Below are positions 6,934 through 10,737 of a stretch of 10,737 nucleotides of DNA, in pieces. How positions within the stretch are numbered: position 1 is the stretch's first letter; each line of letters opens with the position of its first letter. The notes beneath the pieces are model-generated. The model was given only the letters and a program-made list of their open reading frames with translations. It had not been told where the DNA came from and made no database searches. Made by a program: the position numbers and the translations under genes. Source of the DNA: Firmicutes bacterium CAG:460 (GTDB lineage: Bacteria; Bacillota_I; Bacilli_A; RF39; UBA660); assembly GCA_000437355.1 (NCBI GenBank), contig FR899752.1, forward strand, positions 1 to 10,737. Reading direction: 5' to 3'.

Positions 6934-6972
6934 CTCCTTGCTTCTAAGGAAGCCGAGAAGACCGTGAGGAGG
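6934..6972 (+). promoter_or_regulatory. Candidate S6:S18 autoregulatory leader with ribosome-binding site sequestration
   Basis: The rpsF leader contains the hairpin GCTTC (6940-6944), loop TAAG, GAAGC (6949-6953), followed by CCGAGAAG (6953-6960). CTCCT (6934-6938) can pair with AGGAG (6967-6971), which is the core of the rpsF ribosome-binding site GAGGAGGTG. Known S6:S18 leaders present an unpaired CCG that mimics the 16S rRNA site of the S6:S18 dimer; CCG occurs at 6953-6955 and again at 6962-6964. Closure of the outer stem would block rpsF translation. The pairing is seen; the match to the known motif is from memory and needs a covariance-model test. Confidence 0.55.
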
Positions 6973-6981
6973 TGGATATTG

Positions 6982-7272
6982 ATGACTAAGTATGAAATTA
7001 TGTTTATAGTTAAATCAACATTAGATGAAGAAACTATTAAAAAGACTAGTGAGGATTTACAAAAACTAATAAACAAGAAACCATCTAAAGTTATCGAATT
7101 CAAAGAAATGGGTAGAAAAAAATTAGCTTATCCAATTAAAAAAGAAGTTAGTGGATACTACTATGTTATGACTGTTGAAGTAACACATGAAACCCTTCAA
7201 GAATTTGATAGAAAAGTTTCTATTAATGAAAATGTTTTAAGACATTTAATTATCAAAGTTGAAGGAGAATAA
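6982..7272 (+). CDS. rpsF: Ribosomal protein S6
   Basis: A 96-residue S6 of the small ribosomal subunit, which pairs with S18 on the central domain of 16S rRNA. The sequence begins MTKYEIMFIVKSTLDEE and continues through the typical FKEMGRKKLAYPIKKEVSGYYYVM segment and VLRHLIIKV near the end. The ATG at 6982 is chosen over the in-frame GTG at 6964 because GAGGAGGTG (6966-6974) is a strong ribosome-binding site 7 nt before it, and because MTKYEI is the normal S6 start; the GTG form would place coding sequence over the ribosome-binding site. It is 2 nt from ssb. Confidence 0.97.
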   Translation: MTKYEIMFIVKSTLDEETIKKTSEDLQKLINKKPSKVIEFKEMGRKKLAYPIKKEVSGYYYVMTVEVTHETLQEFDRKVSINENVLRHLIIKVEGE

Positions 7273-7274
7273 TA

Positions 7275-7766
7275 ATGAACAAAGTAATATTAACAGGGAG
7301 ACTTACTCGTGACCCTGAATCTAGAATGACTCAAAGTAATATGGAAATTTCAAGATTTTCACTAGCTTGCCAAAGTGATTTTGTAAATCGTGATGGACAA
7401 AGAGATACTGAATTTATTAACTGTGTAGCTTTTAATAGAAGTGCTCAAACTATTAATAGATATTGCCGTAAAGGACAAATGATTTTAGTTCAAGGAAGAA
7501 TTAGAAATAGTAGTTATGATGCTCAAGATGGTACTAAGAGATATACGACTGAAATTGTTGTTGATAATTTTGAATTCTTAGGAAGTAGAAATGATGGTGG
7601 AAGTGCTAACCAAAATTATAGTGCTCCAGCTAGCAACAATAGTACAGCTTATAGTCCAGAAGCACCTGTTGCTCCAAGTGCTGTTGAAACAACAGACATT
7701 AGTGAAGATCCTTATAAAGACTTTGGAGATGAATTTACTTTAAGTAGTGATGATTTACCATTTTAA
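7275..7766 (+). CDS. ssb: Single-stranded DNA-binding protein
   Basis: A 163-residue SSB that coats single-stranded DNA during replication and repair and recruits partner proteins. The OB fold covers about 1-104, with MNKVILTGRLTRDPESR at the start, EFINCVAFNRSAQ in the middle and KGQMILVQGRI after it. A flexible Asn/Ser/Ala/Pro-rich linker follows (about 105-145), then an acidic tip ending DDLPF, the partner-docking C-terminus. All of this is typical of the essential bacterial SSB. It lies between rpsF and rpsR, the usual position in Bacillota, with GAAGGAG at 7261-7267 as the ribosome-binding site. Confidence 0.97.
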   Translation: MNKVILTGRLTRDPESRMTQSNMEISRFSLACQSDFVNRDGQRDTEFINCVAFNRSAQTINRYCRKGQMILVQGRIRNSSYDAQDGTKRYTTEIVVDNFEFLGSRNDGGSANQNYSAPASNNSTAYSPEAPVAPSAVETTDISEDPYKDFGDEFTLSSDDLPF

Positions 7767-7785
7767 GTAAAGGAGGATAAGTAAA

Positions 7786-8001
7786 GTGGCAGAATTTTAT
7801 CGTAAGAAAAAGAAAATATGTCAAATGTGTGCTGGAAAAAGCGTAGATTATAAAGATGTTATGATTATCAATAAATATATTAATGATAAAGGCAAGATTT
7901 TACCAAGAAGAATGACTGGTGCTTGTGCTAAACATCAAAGACATATTGCTCAACAAATTAAATATGCAAGATTTATGGCTTTAATACCATTTGTTAAATA
8001 A
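7786..8001 (+). CDS. rpsR: Ribosomal protein S18, zinc-binding form
   Basis: A 71-residue S18 with MAEFYRKKKKICQMCAGK at the start and the core segment ILPRRMTGACAKHQRHIAQQI. Cys12, Cys15, Cys47 and His50 give the metal-binding (C+) arrangement, whereas many Bacillota chromosomes carry a Cys-free S18. It starts with GTG at 7786, 9 nt after AGGAGG (7771-7776); there is no ATG at this position. It pairs with S6 from the first gene of this operon, and the S6:S18 complex is the likely feedback ligand of the leader at 6934-6972. Confidence 0.97.
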   Translation: MAEFYRKKKKICQMCAGKSVDYKDVMIINKYINDKGKILPRRMTGACAKHQRHIAQQIKYARFMALIPFVK

Positions 8002-8004
8002 TTT

Positions 8005-8027
8005 GGCTCACCTTTGGGTGAGTTTTT
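8005..8027 (+). terminator. Intrinsic terminator of rpsF-ssb-rpsR
   Basis: CTCACC (8007-8012) pairs with GGTGAG (8017-8022) over a TTTG loop, with T5 following (8023-8027). G-U pairs at 8005-8006 with 8023-8024 can extend it. It lies 3 nt after the rpsR stop codon and clearly separates the ribosomal operon from the next unit. Confidence 0.9.
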
Positions 8028-8048
8028 CTATACTTAAATTATTAATTG

Positions 8049-8057
8049 TGATAAAAT
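8049..8057 (+). promoter_or_regulatory. Extended -10 promoter for the DHHW-MBOAT unit
   Basis: TG at 8049-8050 sits one base before TAAAAT (8052-8057), an extended -10. The -35 region at 17-bp distance (TATACT, 8029-8034) is poor. Transcription would start near 8064, so the leader before the ATG at 8075 would be only about 11 nt, with the ribosome-binding site at its very 5' end. Confidence 0.5.
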
Positions 8058-8074
8058 ATTTGTAGGTGAAGATG

Positions 8075-9265
8075 ATGCAAAAAGATAAAAAATTAGTTAT
8101 AGTATTTTTAGTTATTTTATTCGGTATTTGTTTATGTATTCCATGTAAGTTTGTACTTGTTAAAATTGGTGTTATGAGTATGAATATGGATAATTTTTCA
8201 GAATATAAGGAAAAAGATGTTAATAATGTTGTTGATAAAATAAATAATGTTATAGGAAGAATAGAAAATAGCGTAGAAAACAAAGTAACGAATTATTTTC
8301 CTTTTTATAATGTAATAAATAGTTTGTATGACAAAGTTGATTTTACAAGCAATAAAATACTGTTTAAGGATGTGCCAATTAAGAAAAATAGTGATGGTGA
8401 GTATATATTTTATGATAAAGTAAATGAGTTTTATTATTTAACTAATAAATATACAAGTAAAGAATTAGATGAAAGATTAGATAGTCAAGTAAACTTTTTT
8501 AATAATTTAAATAAAAAGGGAATAGATGTAAATATTTATATTCCAACAAGATATGAGTTTACAACATTAAAAAAAGATAATTTAAGTAATTATGTAGGTG
8601 AGTTTGTAAGTAAGTTAGATAGTAATATTAATGTAAGGGTAATGGATGTAAAAAGTATTGATGAGTATAAAGAATATTTTTATAAAACTGACCATCATTG
8701 GACAATAAAAGGAGCACTAGATGGTTATAAAGATATTTGTGATATGCTTAATATTGATGCAATAAATAATTTAAATATTGTAAAACATAAAGAAAGAATG
8801 TATTATGGTTCTTTAGCTAAGACTGCTTTAAATGATAATATAAATGATTATATTAGTGATGTTGATATAAAACTAGATTATGATGTTTATGTAAATGGTA
8901 AAAAAGCTGATAGTTTATTTAAACCTAGAGAAATTAGATTAGATAGAAGTTATAAATATTATGATTATTATGTTCAATATTTTAATGGACAATATGGAAA
9001 TGTAGTTTATGATTATCATAATAGTGATAAAGAAAACTTACTTATTATCGGAGATTCTTATTCTTGGCAAATAGATTATTTAATAGCTAGTTCTTTTAAT
9101 AAAACACATGTTATTAACTTAAGATATGATGAATATAAAAATAAAAAATTTAATTTAAGTAAGTATGTTAGTGATAATAATATTTCTAAAGTATTATTCT
9201 TATATGAAGGTGGTTCAAGTATGTTTGACCAATATGATTATGATTTTGAAGGGAGAGTAAAATAA
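8075..9265 (+). CDS. Membrane-anchored DHHW family protein, AlgX/AlgJ-like SGNH acetyltransferase candidate
   Basis: A 396-residue protein with one N-terminal membrane segment (about 7-28), the rest expected outside. YKTDHHWTIKGA (204-215 by the ATG at 8075) is the DHHW motif, and LLIIGDSYSWQ (322-332) carries the GDS serine. In AlgX and AlgJ of alginate acetylation, Asp-His and Ser at such sites form the SGNH catalytic triad, so Asp206, His208 (or His207) and Ser328 are the candidates. The likely reaction is transfer of acetyl groups to an exported polysaccharide or wall polymer. ATG 8075 is preferred, with AGGTGA 5 nt upstream; a GTG at 8066 and ATG at 8072 are in frame. It overlaps the MBOAT gene by 1 nt, supporting joint function. 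The polymer is unknown. Confidence 0.8.
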   Translation: MQKDKKLVIVFLVILFGICLCIPCKFVLVKIGVMSMNMDNFSEYKEKDVNNVVDKINNVIGRIENSVENKVTNYFPFYNVINSLYDKVDFTSNKILFKDVPIKKNSDGEYIFYDKVNEFYYLTNKYTSKELDERLDSQVNFFNNLNKKGIDVNIYIPTRYEFTTLKKDNLSNYVGEFVSKLDSNINVRVMDVKSIDEYKEYFYKTDHHWTIKGALDGYKDICDMLNIDAINNLNIVKHKERMYYGSLAKTALNDNINDYISDVDIKLDYDVYVNGKKADSLFKPREIRLDRSYKYYDYYVQYFNGQYGNVVYDYHNSDKENLLIIGDSYSWQIDYLIASSFNKTHVINLRYDEYKNKKFNLSKYVSDNNISKVLFLYEGGSSMFDQYDYDFEGRVK

Positions 9266-10641
9266 TGGTATTTTCTAGTTTGATTTTCTTATTTTGTTTC
9301 TTTCCAATATTCTTAATCTGTTACTTTGTACCCAAAAAAAGAAAGACAAGAAATATAGTTTTGCTTATATTTTCATTAATGTTTTATGGGTATGGGGAAC
9401 CAATTTATGTCATTCTAATGATTTTATCTATTTTAGTTAATTATTATATAGCTTTAATAATGGATAAAAGTAGTAGTAAAAAGAAATGGTTAATAATTGA
9501 TTTAGTATTTAATCTAGGATTACTTTTTATATTTAAATATACTAACTTTTTTTTAGATAATATAAATAATTTATTTAATTTAAATATTAAATTTTTAAGT
9601 ATAAGTTTACCAATAGGTATTAGTTTTTATACATTTCAAATACTTACTTATGTTATTGATGTTTATAAAGGTAAAGTAGATGTTCAAAAAAGTATTATTA
9701 ATTTAGGTTGTTATATTAGTGCTTTTCCTCAACTTATTGCGGGACCTATAGTTAGGTATGAAACTGTTAATGAAGAGCTTGATGAACGATGTGAAAATAT
9801 AGAGAACTTTGCAACAGGTATTAGAAGATTTATTATTGGGTTATTTAAAAAAGTGGTAATTGCTAATGAAATGGCTTATGTTGCTGATACTTTATTTTGT
9901 TCTAGTATTGCCGAGTTAGGTGTTATTGGTATGGTTGTTGGGGGTGTTGCTTTTACATTTCAAATTTATTTTGATTTTAGTGGATATAGTGATATGGCAA
10001 TTGGTTTAGGTAAAATGCTTGGATTTAATTATTTAGAAAATTTTAACTATCCATATATTGCTCGCAGTATAACTTCATTTTGGAGAAGATGGCATATTTC
10101 GTTATCTACATTCTTTAGAGATTACGTTTATATTCCCTTAGGTGGAAATAGATGTAAAGGTGCGCGTCATATATTTAATTTATTTGTAGTGTGGGCCTTG
10201 ACTGGTTTATGGCATGGTGCTAGTTGGAACTTTGTTTTTTGGGGACTTTTCTATTTTGTTTTATTAGTGTTAGAAAAATTTGTATTTAAAAATATTGATA
10301 AACTTCCAAAAGTTTTAGGACATATTTATACATTTAGTTTAGTAACTTTTGGTTTTATAATATTTTATTTTACGGATACAAGTGTATTAGTGGAAGCAAT
10401 TAAAACATTGTTTGGTGCGCATGGATTTGGTAATTTAAGTGTATTTAGTCATTATCAAATAATTAAAGTAAGAACAATACTAGTATTTATTTTAGCAATA
10501 TTTGCATGTACGCCGATTTTTAAAAATATGTTAGATAGGAAAAATAAAATGAGTGATATAATAATACTTGTATTATTTATTCTTAGTATAGTGGGTATTT
10601 TAGCATCTAGCTATAATCCATTTATATATTTTAGATTTTAA
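9265..10641 (+). CDS. MBOAT O-acyltransferase, AlgI/DltB-like
   Basis: A 458-residue integral membrane acyltransferase that probably moves acetyl groups across the membrane for polymer O-acetylation. The AlgI pattern is clear: MVFSSLIFLFCFFPIFLICY start, PQLIAGPIVRYE (155-166), FDFSGYSDMAIGLGKMLGF (236-254), SFWRRWHISLSTFFRDYVYI (271-290) and LTGLWHGASWNFVFWG (312-327). His277 and His317 match the two conserved histidines, the latter being the presumed catalytic one. About ten or more membrane segments; length is normal for AlgI. The ATG shares an A with the upstream stop codon (ATAATG), with GGGAGAG (9251-9257) as the ribosome-binding site. AlgI and DHHW/AlgX/AlgJ proteins usually work as a pair. 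PatA of peptidoglycan acetylation is a possible alternative assignment. Confidence 0.92.
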   Translation: MVFSSLIFLFCFFPIFLICYFVPKKRKTRNIVLLIFSLMFYGYGEPIYVILMILSILVNYYIALIMDKSSSKKKWLIIDLVFNLGLLFIFKYTNFFLDNINNLFNLNIKFLSISLPIGISFYTFQILTYVIDVYKGKVDVQKSIINLGCYISAFPQLIAGPIVRYETVNEELDERCENIENFATGIRRFIIGLFKKVVIANEMAYVADTLFCSSIAELGVIGMVVGGVAFTFQIYFDFSGYSDMAIGLGKMLGFNYLENFNYPYIARSITSFWRRWHISLSTFFRDYVYIPLGGNRCKGARHIFNLFVVWALTGLWHGASWNFVFWGLFYFVLLVLEKFVFKNIDKLPKVLGHIYTFSLVTFGFIIFYFTDTSVLVEAIKTLFGAHGFGNLSVFSHYQIIKVRTILVFILAIFACTPIFKNMLDRKNKMSDIIILVLFILSIVGILASSYNPFIYFRF

Positions 10642-10643
10642 TT

Positions 10644-10704
10644 TTCAAAGTACAACAACAGATATTCAAAGTGCAAAATTTGTACTTTAGAATTGTTCTT
10701 TGAA
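10644..10704. repeat. Cluster of direct and inverted CAAAG repeats before the last promoter
   Basis: TTCAAAGTACAA (10644-10655) and TTCAAAGTGCAA (10665-10676) are near-identical direct repeats 21 bp apart. The second forms a dyad with TTTGTACTTT (10679-10688), making a 21-bp near-perfect palindrome (10668-10688). CTTTGAA (10698-10704) is the reverse complement of TTCAAAG. The third inverted unit overlaps the promoter spacer. Either of the first two copies can pair with 10679-10688 in RNA, giving two alternative hairpins. There is no T-tract, so it is not an obvious terminator for the MBOAT gene. A repressor operator array is the simplest reading. Confidence 0.7.
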
Positions 10705-10721
10705 TTAAAAAATGTTATAAT
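10693..10721 (+). promoter_or_regulatory. Promoter for a gene beyond the window end
   Basis: TATAAT (10716-10721) is preceded by TG at 10713-10714 (extended -10), with TTGTTC (10693-10698) 17 bp upstream. Its start would be near 10728, and AAAGG at the very end of the window may be the ribosome-binding site of the next gene. Confidence 0.7.
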
Positions 10722-10737
10722 ATTATTTACTTAAAGG

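Larger units (their letters stand above)
6668..6981 (+). other. Long non-coding leader between the parA operon and rpsF
   Basis: No family-recognisable gene lies in this roughly 310-bp stretch. It contains a distal promoter (-10 at 6688), a strong ribosome-binding site followed by a tiny ORF (6750-6773), a TTCGAA pair (6726-6731 and 6761-6766) that could fold around that ribosome-binding site, a small hairpin GGAAA/TTTCC (6796-6812) followed by TTTT, a perfect palindrome (6812-6849), a proximal promoter (-10 at 6907) and a structured rpsF leader (6934-6972). The part from 6700 to 6850 could be a separate small RNA or a regulatory leader. It resembles no riboswitch or RNA class that I recognise. 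Confidence 0.6.

Noticed and set aside
6964..6981. In-frame GTG start for rpsF
   Set aside because: It lies within the ribosome-binding site and leader stem. The ATG at 6982 gives the normal S6 start and length.
10644..10688. Terminator for the MBOAT gene
   Set aside because: Hairpins can form, but AGAATTG follows rather than a T-run.
1..10737. CRISPR array, tRNA, rRNA, phage genes or toxin-antitoxin pairs
   Set aside because: No regularly spaced repeats, cloverleaf sequences or family signatures were found on reading either strand.

Overview
This is a very AT-rich window from a low-GC Gram-positive (Bacillota-type) chromosome. Genes use AGT for Ser, TTA for Leu and AGA for Arg very heavily. 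All twelve intact, clearly assigned genes run on the + strand. They end in TAA, except ychF, which ends in TAG; none ends in TGA. The gene order parA(soj)-parB(spo0J)-DUF951(yyzM)-ychF-rpsF-ssb-rpsR matches the origin-proximal block of Bacillus subtilis and relatives. This is therefore probably core chromosome near oriC rather than a plasmid. Ser/AGT-rich coding and an uncultured-gut style of Bacilli/Mollicutes relative are inferences; no 16S or other strict taxonomic marker is present.

Layout. (1) Positions 1-600 hold a decayed ISL3-family transposase, with one frameshift near position 100, an internal deletion and a second frame change near 526. (2) Positions 601-787 hold an 18-bp direct repeat pair that looks like the end of another insertion sequence, then the parA promoter. 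(3) Positions 812-6653 form a tightly packed seven-gene operon: parA, parB, a small zinc-ribbon-like DUF951 protein, an AbgT-family membrane transporter, the ATPase ychF, a Bax-inhibitor-1 family membrane protein and an RDD membrane protein. It closes with a terminator whose loop contains the last stop codon. (4) Positions 6668-6981 are a roughly 310-bp non-coding region with two promoters, a strong ribosome-binding site in front of a possible 7-codon leader ORF, a perfect 38-bp palindrome and a candidate S6:S18 autoregulatory leader. (5) Positions 6982-8027 hold rpsF-ssb-rpsR and a terminator. (6) Positions 8052-10641 hold a two-gene unit: a membrane-anchored DHHW/AlgX-like SGNH protein and an AlgI/DltB-type MBOAT acyltransferase. 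Together they look like a machine for O-acetylating an exported polymer. (7) The last 100 bp carry a cluster of direct and inverted repeats over the -35 region of a promoter for a gene beyond the window.

How the parts work together. ParA/ParB handle chromosome segregation and origin control. YchF and DUF951 travel with them in many Bacillota. rpsF-ssb-rpsR is the standard S6-SSB-S18 operon, probably feedback-controlled by the S6:S18 complex. Three membrane-protein genes (AbgT-like, BI-1, RDD) have been inserted into the old parAB-ychF-rpsF order. The DHHW-MBOAT pair follows rpsR. I see no CRISPR array, phage gene, tRNA or rRNA. The least explained structure is the leader between the RDD gene and rpsF.
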